A DNA stretch of 64,000 nucleotides from Cyanobium sp. Morenito 9A2 (GCF_024345575.1 NZ_JAGQBJ010000010.1:48550-112549); one strand, 5' to 3'. Shown: positions 1 through 9,038, counted from the first letter of the stretch. Notes: generated from the letters alone by a model not told the origin. Translations and numbers: made by a program.

Positions 1-808
1 CTTCGAGCCCGGCGATCCCCTTTTCCTTGATCCCGAGCTCTCCGAAAAAGCGACCCTGCTTACTCAAAAGGGGCGCGTGCTTTTCGATGAGCGCTCCCGC
101 GACGAATTCGGCCCGGTGGCGAAATGGTTTCGCCAGGGCAGGACGGTAGAGAGTGAGGTGGCCGGCAAGCGCCTGCGGGTGGCTGGGCTGTTTGCCGTGG
201 GCCCCTCCTTTGGCGCCGACGGGAATCTGCTCACCAGCAGCGAGACCTTCCTGAGCCTGCTGCCCTCAACTCCAGCGGGCAGCATTGAGCTCGGTCTGAT
301 CCGTCTCAATTCAGGCGCTGATGCCGAGAAGGTGGCCGCACGGCTGCGTCAACAGCTGCCCAAAGACGTGATCGTCTACACCAAGGACGGCTTCATTGAG
401 ATGGAGAAGGACTACTGGCGCAGCAGCACCGCCATCGGCTTCATCTTCACCCTCGGCGCCGGCATGGGTTTTGTGGTGGGCTGCGTGATCGTCTACCAGA
501 TCCTTTATTCCGATGTGAGCGACCACCTGCCTGAATACGCCACCTTGATGGCCATGGGATACAGCTTGATCACCCTCCTGGGGGTTGTGGCCCGCGAGGG
601 CCTCTTGTTGGCGGTGCTGGGCTACCTGCCCGCCTATGGCGCCGGACAGTTGCTCTACGGCGTGGTTCAGAACGCCACCAAACTGCCGGTGGCCATGTCC
701 AATGATCGCGCCGTGATCGTGTTCACGATGATTCTGGTCATGTGCATGGCTTCGGCCGCCCTGGCCATGCGTCGCCTGGGCGACGCCGATCCCGCGGAGA
801 TTTTCTGA
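1..808 (+). CDS. devC: DevC-like ABC exporter permease (5' end outside window)
   Basis: Partial gene: the frame is already open at base 2 and reads FEPGDPLFL..., typical of the extracytoplasmic domain of DevC, so the true start lies upstream. About 270 C-terminal residues are present: a periplasmic MacB-like segment, then three hydrophobic segments (roughly bases 430-520, 580-660 and 700-765) and a short tail ending DPAEIF. DevC is the permease of DevBCA, an ABC exporter that works with an outer-membrane channel; in heterocyst formers it exports glycolipids, but in unicellular cyanobacteria the substrate is unknown. The DevA ATPase starts 3 bp downstream. DevB is expected just upstream, outside the window. 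Confidence 0.88.
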   Translation, partial: FEPGDPLFLDPELSEKATLLTQKGRVLFDERSRDEFGPVAKWFRQGRTVESEVAGKRLRVAGLFAVGPSFGADGNLLTSSETFLSLLPSTPAGSIELGLIRLNSGADAEKVAARLRQQLPKDVIVYTKDGFIEMEKDYWRSSTAIGFIFTLGAGMGFVVGCVIVYQILYSDVSDHLPEYATLMAMGYSLITLLGVVAREGLLLAVLGYLPAYGAGQLLYGVVQNATKLPVAMSNDRAVIVFTMILVMCMASAALAMRRLGDADPAEIF

Positions 809-811
809 GCC

Positions 812-1510
812 ATGGCTGCTGCCATCAAGGTATCTGGTTTGAGCCACTGGTATGGCGAGGGAAGCATGCGTCGCCAGGTGCTGCAGTCGATCGATCTCAC
901 CATCGAAGCGGGCGAGGTGGTGCTGCTCACCGGGCCGTCAGGCTGCGGCAAGACCACCCTGCTGACCCTGGTGGGGGCTTTGCGCCAAGTGCAAGCCGGC
1001 GAGGTGAAGGTCTTCGGCGAGGAATTGAACGGCTCCAGCCGCTCCCAGCGCCAGCAGCTGCGGCGCCGCATCGGCATGATTTTTCAGGGTCACAACCTGC
1101 TGCGTTGTCTCAGCTCAGAGCAGAACGTGCAGATGGGCTCCGATCTGCTGCCGGATCTGAGCTACCGCGCCCGCCGCGACCAGGCCCGGGAATGGCTGCG
1201 GGCCGTTGGGCTGGGGGACCATCTCGGCAAGCTGCCCCACGATCTTTCCGGGGGCCAGAAGCAACGGGTGGCGATTGCCCGGGCGCTGGCCGCCCACCCC
1301 CAGCTGCTGCTGGCGGATGAACCCACCGCTGCCCTCGACAAGCAAACCGGGCGCGAGGTGGTCGAACTGCTGCAGCGTCTGGCGCGTGAGCAGAGCTGCG
1401 CCGTGCTGATGGTCACCCACGACCCGCGCATCCTCGATGTGGCCGATCGCCTGGTGCAGATGGAGGACGGGCGGCTCTCGGTGTCCTCCCTGGCGCTACA
1501 GGCCGGTTGA
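812..1510 (+). CDS. devA: DevA-like ABC exporter ATP-binding protein
   Basis: A 232-residue ABC ATPase of the MacB/LolD/DevA class. Walker A is GPSGCGKTT at residues 41-49, the signature is LSGGQKQR near residue 145, and Walker B is LLLADEPT near residue 170, followed by a switch histidine in MVTHDPR. The length is normal for the family. It starts 3 bp after the devC stop, so the two are translated from one transcript and should assemble as the inner-membrane half of an efflux complex. The cargo cannot be read from the sequence. Confidence 0.92.
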   Translation: MAAAIKVSGLSHWYGEGSMRRQVLQSIDLTIEAGEVVLLTGPSGCGKTTLLTLVGALRQVQAGEVKVFGEELNGSSRSQRQQLRRRIGMIFQGHNLLRCLSSEQNVQMGSDLLPDLSYRARRDQAREWLRAVGLGDHLGKLPHDLSGGQKQRVAIARALAAHPQLLLADEPTAALDKQTGREVVELLQRLAREQSCAVLMVTHDPRILDVADRLVQMEDGRLSVSSLALQAG

Positions 1511-1550
1511 GTAGGCTGGAGGTTGATCTTCAATCCCATCTGGGAGACGC

Positions 1551-1706
1551 ATGTCCAAGCGCAGGAACCTCAAGAAAGAAAAGCAGGAGCGCAACCGCGC
1601 CTACGCCCGCAAGTTCAAGAAGCGCAAGCTGCGCAACGACGGTCGCGGTGAAGGCGCCGGCAACGGCGTGACCGGCACGGCCAACAACGGCGGCGCCGCC
1701 GATTGA
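1551..1706 (+). CDS. Small basic conserved cyanobacterial protein (51 aa)
   Basis: ATG at 1551, TGA at 1704-1706. The first 28 residues are almost entirely Lys/Arg/Asn/Glu (MSKRRNLKKEKQERN...), followed by a Gly/Asn/Ala-rich tail. I recall similar lysine-rich proteins annotated as hypothetical in marine Synechococcus and Prochlorococcus, but cannot confirm this here. A Rho-independent terminator follows 30 bp after the stop, consistent with a transcribed gene. The charge suggests binding to RNA, DNA or the ribosome; that is inference only. A chance frame is less likely given the skewed composition and the terminator. Confidence 0.72.
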   Translation: MSKRRNLKKEKQERNRAYARKFKKRKLRNDGRGEGAGNGVTGTANNGGAAD

Positions 1707-1736
1707 TCCGGGCCTGGCCCCATCAACCCAATGTCT

Positions 1737-1763
1737 GGGGATCCGCAGGGGTCCCCTTTTTTT
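1737..1763 (+). terminator. Rho-independent terminator after the 51-aa gene
   Basis: GGGGA (1737-1741) pairs with TCCCC (1752-1756), followed by seven T residues (1757-1763). It ends transcription from devA and the small gene. Because it overlaps a possible upstream ATG (1731) of the next gene, it supports the later start at 1785 for the glycosyltransferase. Confidence 0.7.
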
Positions 1764-1784
1764 GACCGCTTGGATCCCCCTTCC

Positions 1785-2717
1785 ATGCATCTCAGCGTTG
1801 TCATCCCCACCTACAACCGCCGGCCGATCCTCGAGAAGTGCCTGCGTGCGCTGGAGCAGCAGCGTCTGGCGGCACCGATCGAGGGTTATGAGGTAGTGCT
1901 CGTCGACGACGGCTCCACCGACGACACCATCGCCTGGCTGGAGCGGGAAGCAGGGGATTTTCCCCATGTGCGTCTGATCGAGCAGGACCATGGCGGCCCG
2001 GCGGAGGGGCGCAACCGGGGCGTGTCCCATGCCAGGGGCGATGTGATCGTCTTCATCGACAGTGATCTGGTGGTGACTCCGGACTTTCTGCTCGCCCACG
2101 CCAGCGCCCTCTCCGCAGCCTGGGGGCGCCAAGGGAACCGGCTCTGCTTCACCTACGGCGCTGTGATCAACACCAGCAACTTCGAAAACCCCAGCGCCGA
2201 ACCCCACAAGCTCAGTGATCTCTCCTGGGCGTACTTCGCGACGGGCAACGTCGCCATCGACCGGGAACTGCTGGAGCGCGCCGGGCTGTTCGATCTGGGC
2301 TTCAGGTTGTACGGCTGGGAGGACCTCGAGCTGGGCGAGCGGCTGAGGCAATTGGGGGTGCAACTCGTGCGCTGCCCCGAGGCCGTTGGCTACCACTGGC
2401 ACCCGGCCCTGCGGCTGGAGCAGGTGGACGATCTGATCCGGGTGGAGCGGGAGCGGGCAAAAATGGGCCTGGTTTTCTACCGCAAGCACCCCACCCGCCG
2501 GGTGCGTTTCATCATTCAGTTCACCTGGCTGCACCGGCTGCTCTGGGAGCTGCTCACCCTCGGGGGTCTCCTCAATGAGCGCAGCCTGCGGCCGCTCTTG
2601 GGCTGGTTGATTCGCCGGGGCCACACCGCCCTGGCCATGGAGCTGCTGAGGCTGCCGCTCAACCGCCTCGGTGTGCGCGCCCTGTTTGCCGAAGCCCGCG
2701 CCGAGGGACTGCGCTGA
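1785..2717 (+). CDS. Family 2 glycosyltransferase
   Basis: 310 residues from ATG 1785, beginning MHLSVVIPTYNRR, the standard GT2 N-terminus. The nucleotide-binding region includes VLVDDGSTDDT (about residues 43-53), and a metal-binding variant of the DXD motif sits in VFIDSDLVV (about 89-97). An acceptor-site motif GWEDLELGERL follows near residue 180. No membrane segment is evident, so the enzyme is probably soluble or peripheral. An upstream ATG at 1731 would place the terminator inside the gene and adds residues unlike the family. The sugar donor and acceptor are unknown; polysaccharide or glycolipid synthesis is likely. Confidence 0.86.
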   Translation: MHLSVVIPTYNRRPILEKCLRALEQQRLAAPIEGYEVVLVDDGSTDDTIAWLEREAGDFPHVRLIEQDHGGPAEGRNRGVSHARGDVIVFIDSDLVVTPDFLLAHASALSAAWGRQGNRLCFTYGAVINTSNFENPSAEPHKLSDLSWAYFATGNVAIDRELLERAGLFDLGFRLYGWEDLELGERLRQLGVQLVRCPEAVGYHWHPALRLEQVDDLIRVERERAKMGLVFYRKHPTRRVRFIIQFTWLHRLLWELLTLGGLLNERSLRPLLGWLIRRGHTALAMELLRLPLNRLGVRALFAEARAEGLR

Positions 2718-2780
2718 GGGCCTGCGCTACGGGCGGTTTGATAGGTTGGTCAGGTTCCTCTTCACTCCGCACACCTGCAT

Positions 2781-2842
2781 GTTTCGGGTGATCGAGGCCT
2801 CAGGGCCCCACGATCCCTGGCAGGTGGAGGCCAACCCGAAAC
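2781..2842 (+). promoter_or_regulatory. Structured 5' leader of rpsB (nested stems, candidate S2 autoregulation element)
   Basis: An outer 9-bp stem GTTTCGGGT (2781-2789) / ACCCGAAAC (2834-2842) encloses GGCCTC (2796-2801) / GAGGCC (2827-2832). Inside that, CAGGG (2801-2805) can pair with CCCTG (2815-2819), sharing base 2801. The structure ends 9 nt before the rpsB ATG at 2852, so it could control ribosome access. In E. coli the rpsB-tsf operon is repressed by S2 through its leader; whether this leader does the same is inference. Confidence 0.55.
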
Positions 2843-2851
2843 CTTTTAACC

Positions 2852-3568
2852 ATGGCTGTTGTCACTCTCGCTGAAATGATGGAGGCGGGTGCCCACTTCG
2901 GGCACCAGACGCGCCGCTGGAATCCAAAGATGTCGCGCTACATCTATTGCGCGCGCAACGGAGTTCACATTATCGATCTCGTGCAGACAGCCGTCTGCAT
3001 GAACAACGCCTACAAGTGGACCCGTAGTGCCGCCCGCTCTGGCAAGCGTTTCCTGTTTGTGGGCACCAAGAAACAGGCTTCTGAAGTGATCGCCCAGGAG
3101 GCGACCCGCTGCGGCGCCGCCTACGTGAACCAGCGCTGGCTCGGCGGCATGCTCACCAACTGGAGCACCATGCGCGCACGGATTGATCGCCTCAAGGACC
3201 TTGAGCGCATGGAGTCCTCCGGTGCGATCGCCCTGCGTCCGAAAAAGGAAGCGGCCGTGTTGCGCCGGGAGCTGGAGCGCCTGCAGAAGTACCTGGGCGG
3301 TCTCAAGAACATGCGCCGGCTGCCGGATGTGGTGGTGCTGGTGGACCAGCGCCGTGAAACCAACGCCGTGCTTGAAGCCCGCAAGCTCGACATCCCCCTG
3401 GTGTCCATGCTTGACACCAACTGCGATCCTGACCTCGCCGACGTGCCCATCCCCTGCAACGACGACGCCGTTCGCTCAGTGCAACTGGTGCTCGGTCGCC
3501 TGGCGGATGCCATCAACGAAGGTCGCCATGGCGCCCAGGATCAGCGCAGCGACGACGACGAAGGCTGA
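2852..3568 (+). CDS. rpsB: 30S ribosomal protein S2
   Basis: 238 residues, opening with the S2 signature [29 protein letters not shown], the FVGTKKQA segment and the C-terminal [20 protein letters not shown] region are all intact. S2 binds the 30S head-body junction and is needed for S1 recruitment. It is followed after 86 bp by tsf, the usual bacterial rpsB-tsf order. A strongly folded leader precedes the ATG. Confidence 0.98.
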   Translation: MAVVTLAEMMEAGAHFGHQTRRWNPKMSRYIYCARNGVHIIDLVQTAVCMNNAYKWTRSAARSGKRFLFVGTKKQASEVIAQEATRCGAAYVNQRWLGGMLTNWSTMRARIDRLKDLERMESSGAIALRPKKEAAVLRRELERLQKYLGGLKNMRRLPDVVVLVDQRRETNAVLEARKLDIPLVSMLDTNCDPDLADVPIPCNDDAVRSVQLVLGRLADAINEGRHGAQDQRSDDDEG

Positions 3569-3654
3569 ATCGGGCCCCATCCCCCATCGGCCTCGGTCGC
3601 TTCCCCTTCGCAACGGGACTCCCAGGCCCCTCTTCCCCTCCCACACCCCGACCC

Positions 3655-4317
3655 ATGGCTGAGATCTCAGCGAAGCTTGTTAAGGAACTGCGCGATAAAA
3701 CCGGCGCAGGCATGATGGATTGCAAAAAGGCGCTGACTGAAAGCGGAGGCGACACCACCAAGGCCACCGAATGGCTCCGCCAGAAGGGCATTGCCACCGC
3801 CGAGAAGAAGGCGGGTCGCACGGCCGCTGAAGGCGCCGTGGGCAGTTACATCCACACCGGAGCCCGCGTTGGTGTGCTGGTGGAAGTGAACTGCGAAACT
3901 GATTTCGTTGCCCGGGGCGAGCTGTTCCAGGAGCTGGTACGCAACGTGGCGATGCAGATCGCCGCCTGTCCCAACGTCGAATACGTCACCACCGACCAGA
4001 TCCCCTCCGAGGTGGTCGAACGCGAGAAGTCGATCGAGCTCGGCCGTGACGACCTCGAGGGCAAGAAAGAAGCGATGAAGCTGAAGATCGTCGAGGGTCG
4101 CATCGCCAAGCGTCTCAAGGAACTCGCCCTGCTTGATCAGCCTTTCATCCGTGACAGCGCCGTCACCGTTGGGGAGATGGTGAAGCAGGCCGCTGGCAAG
4201 ACCGGCGAGAACATCCAGGTGCGTCGCTTCACCCGCTACACCCTCGGTGAGGGCATTGAGGTAGAGGCGACTGACTTTGCCTCTGAGGTCGCCGCCCTGA
4301 GCGGAAAGGCGGCCTGA
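3655..4317 (+). CDS. tsf: Elongation factor Ts
   Basis: 220 residues, the short form found in many cyanobacteria. The N-terminal UBA-like domain contains [16 protein letters not shown] (about residues 11-26), and the core signature [11 protein letters not shown] is near residue 75. EF-Ts exchanges GDP for GTP on EF-Tu. It follows rpsB in the same orientation with an 86-bp gap that shows no terminator, so both are probably on one transcript. The unknown gene downstream overlaps or abuts its stop. Confidence 0.98.
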   Translation: MAEISAKLVKELRDKTGAGMMDCKKALTESGGDTTKATEWLRQKGIATAEKKAGRTAAEGAVGSYIHTGARVGVLVEVNCETDFVARGELFQELVRNVAMQIAACPNVEYVTTDQIPSEVVEREKSIELGRDDLEGKKEAMKLKIVEGRIAKRLKELALLDQPFIRDSAVTVGEMVKQAAGKTGENIQVRRFTRYTLGEGIEVEATDFASEVAALSGKAA

Positions 4318-4409
4318 GCGCCACCAGCCAGCCACTGAATGAAGCCCAGCGTCAGCTGGACCTCATTGACGAGCGGCTCCTGCAGTTCCGCCCGGAGCTC
4401 TGCCGCCAC

Positions 4410-5774
4410 TTGGCGCTGTACCTTCAGGTGCTGCGCAAGGCTCTCCTGCATCAGGTGCAGCAGGCCTGCTTTCACCTGGCCACGCAGGTCCATCCCGAGC
4501 GCTACGGCCAGCTCAGCGCCACCGAACGCGCCGAGTTGCACCGTCGCCTGGAGAGGCTCGTCATGCGCTGCGGGTCGCTGCTCACGATTGAGCAGCTCTG
4601 CGGTCTCGGCCACCAGCTGGAGAAGGAGCAACGCCAACAGCAATTGGAGCAACGGCAATCAATCCTGGCGGCCCTGCACTCGGCCGAAGAAGCCGCCACG
4701 GATGAGCTGCCGGAGGGTTCGGTACAGCTTGGTTTGGATGTGCCCCTTTCAGCCGAGTTGTTCAGCGAGGGCCTGGCTGGTCTGGTGGGCTTCGGAATAC
4801 GCATCCCCGCTGGCCCAAGCGATGACGGCAAGGCTTGTGGCAACGGATTCGCCGCTGCTGAGACCCGTGGCAGCAGGGCCCCTGGCCCCAGCGACGATCT
4901 CCCCGAGGACGGCGTTTCAGGGAACGACAAGCTGGAGACTGGCATCGACTCTGGCGAACTGAACGACGCTGAGCCGGAAGGATCTGATCTTGAACAAGAT
5001 GATCTCGATCAGGTGGGAGACCAAGACCAAGCCCTCGACTCAATCGAGAGCTTGGCATCCGACAGCTCCACGGGCTTCTGGATGGCCGGCGAGATCGAGG
5101 ACAGAAGCGACGGGACCAGGGGTGACGGAGAGCGGCACGGGACGGGCCCAAGCTCTCAACTGAGGCTGATGCAATCCCTGTTCAGCCTCGCGGCCGAGAC
5201 CATGGGCCGCCAGCCGCCACCGGAGCAGGAGGCTCCCCAGGCCCCAGACGCAGCAGCGCCGGCTGAACCTCCAAGTCACCGTGCTTCCCCTGCAGCGGCT
5301 CCCATGGCGGACGCCCCCCTGCTGCCCAGCAACCCCATCGAGCTGCTGGATTGGTGGCAGGCCCTGGATTGGGCCCTGCAGCGGCGGCTGCGCAATCTCT
5401 CCCATGCCCTCAACGTCGATCTGCTCCGCCTGAGGCTCACCCGCAGCCTGATGCCGGTCAACCTGCTGGAGGCGGTGCTCCAGGGCCAGATCGATCCCCT
5501 GAACGCCCCCGCCAACGTGCTGCGTCTGCAATTGCCCTTTGCCTCGGCGGCGGGGGGTCTGCAGCTGGAATCCCTGGGATTGCTGTTGCGCTGTGGTGAT
5601 CTGGAGGATGCCCTGCCGCCGCTGCGCACCTGTCGCAAGCGCCTTGAGCACCAGCGCCTGGAGTTGCGCAAAATGGCCCAGCACCACCGCCATTGGCAGC
5701 GGCGGCTGCACACCCTCGAAGCTGAACAGCAGTGGTTGCAGGACCAGCGCCAGGTGAACCCGCCCCCCTCCTGA
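4410..5774 (+). CDS. Conserved protein of unknown function between tsf and recG
   Basis: At least 454 residues with no domain I recognise. The N-terminus (about residues 1-100) and the C-terminus (about 310-450) are helical, leucine- and glutamine-rich, with heptad-like spacing; between them is a long acidic, low-complexity linker (Asp/Glu/Ser/Pro, about 130-300). The first usable GTG/ATG/TTG start is the TTG at 4410. However, the frame stays open back to 4287 and the extra residues (for example QPLNEAQRQLDLIDERLL) look coding, so a CTG start at 4314 or 4335, overlapping or abutting tsf, is possible. The stop overlaps the recG start. I recall a similar gene at this place in marine Synechococcus, which would argue for a real gene. 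Confidence 0.7.
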   Translation: MALYLQVLRKALLHQVQQACFHLATQVHPERYGQLSATERAELHRRLERLVMRCGSLLTIEQLCGLGHQLEKEQRQQQLEQRQSILAALHSAEEAATDELPEGSVQLGLDVPLSAELFSEGLAGLVGFGIRIPAGPSDDGKACGNGFAAAETRGSRAPGPSDDLPEDGVSGNDKLETGIDSGELNDAEPEGSDLEQDDLDQVGDQDQALDSIESLASDSSTGFWMAGEIEDRSDGTRGDGERHGTGPSSQLRLMQSLFSLAAETMGRQPPPEQEAPQAPDAAAPAEPPSHRASPAAAPMADAPLLPSNPIELLDWWQALDWALQRRLRNLSHALNVDLLRLRLTRSLMPVNLLEAVLQGQIDPLNAPANVLRLQLPFASAAGGLQLESLGLLLRCGDLEDALPPLRTCRKRLEHQRLELRKMAQHHRHWQRRLHTLEAEQQWLQDQRQVNPPPS

Positions 5775-8266
5775 GCGGTCCCACCCCTGAGCAGGACGCC
5801 TGGTTCAGCGCGCTTCAGCGATCCCTGGAACTGGAGGCTGAGCGAGGTTTCGAAGATCTCACCGGCAGGAGAGAGCAATTCAGCGCCTTTCTGGCACGCA
5901 GCTGCCGCCAGCCCCCCCCCGAGCTGCCGGCCGCCGCCCTGGCCCCGTTCAGCGCCCTGGCGGAGGGGTTTGGCGCCTACGCCAGCCTGCCTTTGTCGCG
6001 CCGCCAGAACCTGGTGCGCCAATGCCGCGAGCGCCTGCACGCGCTCCGGCAGGCCCTGCAGCCTCCCGCGACGGTCGCTGCGCCGCGGCTGCGGCTGAGC
6101 GCTGACCCCGGCCCCTTGAGCCCCCCTGGCTGGAAGGGAGCCGGAGCCGCTCAACCGATTGCCCCTGACACCCCCCTGTCGGACGTCAAGGGGATCGGCC
6201 CTCGCACGGCCACGCGGCTGGCAGCCCTGGGCCTGTTGGTGGCCCGTGATCTGGTGCGTTATTACCCCCGCGACTATCTCGACTACTCCAACCTCTTGCG
6301 GATCCGCGACCTCACAGCCGGTCAAACCGCCACGGTGGTCGCCACCGTGCGCCGTTGCCATGTGTTCAACAGCCCCCGCAACCCCAACCTGTCGATCCAG
6401 GAGCTCCAGCTCCAGGACATCACCGGTCGCCTCAAGGTGTCGCGCTTTTTCGCGGGCCGACGCTTCAGCTCCCCGGCCTGGCTCAAGAGCCAGCAGCGTC
6501 AATTCCCGCCGGGCTGCAAGGTCGCCGCCAGCGGCCTCGTCAAGGAAGGGCCCTACGGCCTGAGCCTGCAGGACCCCCTGATCGAGGTGCTCGAGAGCGC
6601 CGATGCGCCCGTGCGCTCCGAGCGCATCGGCCGCCTGCTGCCGGTGTATGGGCTCACCGAGGGCCTTGGTGCCGACCGGCTGCGCGAGGCGATTCAGGCG
6701 GTGCTGCCGTCGGTTGAGCGCTGGGGGGATCCGTTGCCAAAGGGGCTGCTTCAGCAAGAGGGGCTGAGTGATCTCGCCACGGCCCTCAGTCAGATCCATG
6801 GGCCCAGCGATGGGGAGCGCCTCAGCGCCAGCCGTCGACGGCTGGTGTTCGATGAATTCCTGCTTCTGCAACTGGGGCTGCTCCGGCGCCGTCGGGAGCT
6901 CACCAACCGGCCAGCTCCGCCCCTCACCCTGCCGCCAGGCCAGGGCAGCCTGGTGCGCCGCTTCCTGAAGCTGCTGCCCTTTCCGCTCACGGGTGCCCAA
7001 CGGCGGGTGCTGGCGGAAATCCGCGCGGATCTGGCGCGGCCCCAACCCATGGCGCGCCTGGTGCAGGGGGATGTGGGCAGCGGCAAGACGGTGGTGGCCA
7101 TCGCCGCCTTGCTCACCGCCGTGGAGGCGGGGCATCAGGGCGCGCTGATGGCCCCGACGGAGGTGCTGGCGGAGCAGCATTACCACAAGCTTTGCGAATG
7201 GATGCCCCAGTTGCACGTCACCGTGGCGTTGCTGACCGGATCCACCCCCCGGCAGCGGCGCCGGGCCCTGTTGCAGGACCTGGAGAACGGCAGCCTGCGC
7301 CTGCTGGTGGGCACCCATGCGCTGCTGGAGGACCCCGTGCGTTTCGATCGCCTGGGCCTTGTGGTGGTCGATGAGCAGCACCGCTTCGGGGTGCGTCAGC
7401 GCAACCGCCTGCTGGCCAAGGGCCTCCAGCCCCATCTGCTGACGATGACCGCCACCCCGATCCCCCGCACCCTGGCACTCTCCGTCCATGGCGATCTGGA
7501 CGTGAGCCAGATCGATGAACTGCCCCCCGGTCGCACGCCTGTGCAGACGCGTCTGCTGCGGCCGGGCGAGCGCAGCGAGGCCTATGCGCTGATCCAGCAA
7601 CAGGTGGACCTGGGCCAACGAGCCTATGTGGTGCTCCCCTTGGTGGAAGAATCCGAAAAGCTCGATCTACGCTCAGCGATCGAAGTCCACGCCCTGCTGC
7701 AGGAGCAGGTGTTTCCCCTGCTGCGCGTCGGCCTGCTGCATGGACGCCTGAGCAGTGTCGAAAAGCAGGACGCCATCGGCGCCTTCGCCCGCGGCGACAC
7801 CGATGTACTCGTGTCCACCACCGTGGTGGAGGTGGGTGTGGATGTGCCTGAAGCGAGCGTGATGATGATTGAGCACGCCGAGCGTTTCGGGCTCTCGCAA
7901 CTGCACCAGTTGCGGGGGCGGGTGGGGCGCGGGGCGGCGGCCTCCCATTGCCTCCTAATCAACGACAGCGGCAATGCCGGCGCCCGTCAGCGGCTGGAGG
8001 TGCTGGTGCGCAGTGGTGATGGCTTTGAGATCGCCGAAATGGACCTGCGGCTGCGCGGCCCCGGCCAGGTGCTTGGCATACGTCAGTCGGGCCTCCCGGA
8101 TCTGGCCCTGGCCAGCCTCTGCGACGACGGCGCCGTGCTGGAGCAGGCCCGGGAGGCCGCCAAGAGACTTCTGGCGGACGATCCCGCCCTGGAACACCAC
8201 CCCGGCCTGGCCCAGGCCCTGGCGGAACAACAGCAGCGCACCTGCGAGGCTGCCCAGCTGAACTGA
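5732..8266 (+). CDS. recG: ATP-dependent DNA helicase RecG
   Basis: 844 residues from GTG 5732, overlapping the previous gene by 43 bp. The wedge/OB domain begins around residue 150 with VKGIGPRTATRLAALGLL and continues through a PRDYLDYSN segment. The SF2 helicase core has Walker A GDVGSGKT (about residue 446), a DEQH box (about 545), the TATPIPRTLAL motif and motif VI QLRGRVGRG. RecG remodels stalled replication forks and D- or R-loops. The first 150 residues are longer than in E. coli RecG (693 aa), as is usual in cyanobacteria. The start could be later, because the overlap region is poorly conserved. Confidence 0.95.
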   Translation: MVAGPAPGEPAPLLSGPTPEQDAWFSALQRSLELEAERGFEDLTGRREQFSAFLARSCRQPPPELPAAALAPFSALAEGFGAYASLPLSRRQNLVRQCRERLHALRQALQPPATVAAPRLRLSADPGPLSPPGWKGAGAAQPIAPDTPLSDVKGIGPRTATRLAALGLLVARDLVRYYPRDYLDYSNLLRIRDLTAGQTATVVATVRRCHVFNSPRNPNLSIQELQLQDITGRLKVSRFFAGRRFSSPAWLKSQQRQFPPGCKVAASGLVKEGPYGLSLQDPLIEVLESADAPVRSERIGRLLPVYGLTEGLGADRLREAIQAVLPSVERWGDPLPKGLLQQEGLSDLATALSQIHGPSDGERLSASRRRLVFDEFLLLQLGLLRRRRELTNRPAPPLTLPPGQGSLVRRFLKLLPFPLTGAQRRVLAEIRADLARPQPMARLVQGDVGSGKTVVAIAALLTAVEAGHQGALMAPTEVLAEQHYHKLCEWMPQLHVTVALLTGSTPRQRRRALLQDLENGSLRLLVGTHALLEDPVRFDRLGLVVVDEQHRFGVRQRNRLLAKGLQPHLLTMTATPIPRTLALSVHGDLDVSQIDELPPGRTPVQTRLLRPGERSEAYALIQQQVDLGQRAYVVLPLVEESEKLDLRSAIEVHALLQEQVFPLLRVGLLHGRLSSVEKQDAIGAFARGDTDVLVSTTVVEVGVDVPEASVMMIEHAERFGLSQLHQLRGRVGRGAAASHCLLINDSGNAGARQRLEVLVRSGDGFEIAEMDLRLRGPGQVLGIRQSGLPDLALASLCDDGAVLEQAREAAKRLLADDPALEHHPGLAQALAEQQQRTCEAAQLN

Positions 8267-8309
8267 GGCGCCATGGCCGCTTCAATGGGCCCAGTCGTGT
8301 TCGTTGCCC

Positions 8310-9038
8310 ATGGCGCCACCAAGGCCCTGGAGTGCCATCGAGATCACCGATAACGGCGAACCGCTGGTGCCTTTGCCTGCAGCGCTCCTGCGCATCGAGC
8401 CCCACCCTTACCAGGCGCTGGGGGCCCCCTACGGGGCCGGGGCCTGCCCATTTCGCCTGCGCCTGGGAGTCGTGACAAGGCTGCTGGCGGCCCAGGCGGC
8501 GCTGGAGCGAGCCGCTCCAGGCTTGACCCTGGCGATCTTCGATGCCTGGCGGCCGGTGGCGGTGCAGGCGTTCATGGTCGAGCACGCCGTGGCCAGCACC
8601 TGCCAAGGACGGGGTGTGGACCCCGGAGCGCCCAGCCCAGCGCGCTCGGCGATCGAAGCTGAGGTGGCACGGTTCTGGGCTCCACCGAGCCAGGATCCCG
8701 CCACACCGCCGCCCCACAGCACCGGTGCTGCCGTCGACCTCACCCTCGCTGGTGTGGAGGGAGCTCTCCTGGATCTGGGCTCTCCCATCGACGCCATCGG
8801 GGCGGTGTCCGATCCTGATCACTTCGCTGCCGCCGCCGCCGCGGATCCCCAGGGGGAGGCAGCCCTCTGGCATGGCCGGCGCCAGTTGCTCGCGCAGGTG
8901 ATGGCCGCCGCGGGCTTTCACCGCCACCCCCATGAGTGGTGGCATTTCAGCCATGGCGATCAGCTCTGGGCCTGGCTGGAGGGAGAGGCGCTCGCCCCCT
9001 ACGGGCGTTACCGCGGTGACGCGGAGGAGTCTTGCTGA
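8310..9038 (+). CDS. D-alanyl-D-alanine dipeptidase (VanX/DdpX-like, M15D)
   Basis: 242 residues from ATG 8310. The M15D signatures are present: FDAWRPVAVQ, the zinc-site STGAAVDLTL (Ser-X-Gly-X2-Val-Asp form) with the preceding PPPHSTG histidine, and EWWHFSHGD carrying the catalytic Glu and third zinc ligand His. Family members cleave D-Ala-D-Ala from peptidoglycan precursors or turnover products. No signal peptide is obvious, suggesting a cytoplasmic recycling role rather than vancomycin resistance; there is no vanHA neighbour. Its 3' end overlaps the convergent gene by 31 bp. Confidence 0.85.
   Translation: MAPPRPWSAIEITDNGEPLVPLPAALLRIEPHPYQALGAPYGAGACPFRLRLGVVTRLLAAQAALERAAPGLTLAIFDAWRPVAVQAFMVEHAVASTCQGRGVDPGAPSPARSAIEAEVARFWAPPSQDPATPPPHSTGAAVDLTLAGVEGALLDLGSPIDAIGAVSDPDHFAAAAAADPQGEAALWHGRRQLLAQVMAAAGFHRHPHEWWHFSHGDQLWAWLEGEALAPYGRYRGDAEESC

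Noticed and set aside
1530..2624. A long minus-strand open frame across the 51-aa gene and glycosyltransferase.
   Set aside because: It is the shadow of a well-supported GT2 gene and crosses the terminator.
2764..2774. ACTCCGCACAC resembles the conserved core of the small RNA Yfr1 (ACTCCTCACAC).
   Set aside because: One mismatch in an otherwise invariant core, and the surrounding hairpins belong to the rpsB leader rather than to a free-standing 55-70 nt RNA with a T-run.
5276..7618. A long minus-strand open frame (780 codons) across recG.
   Set aside because: High-GC antisense shadow of a clear recG; it has no domain and reads as repetitive Gln/Arg/Ala sequence.
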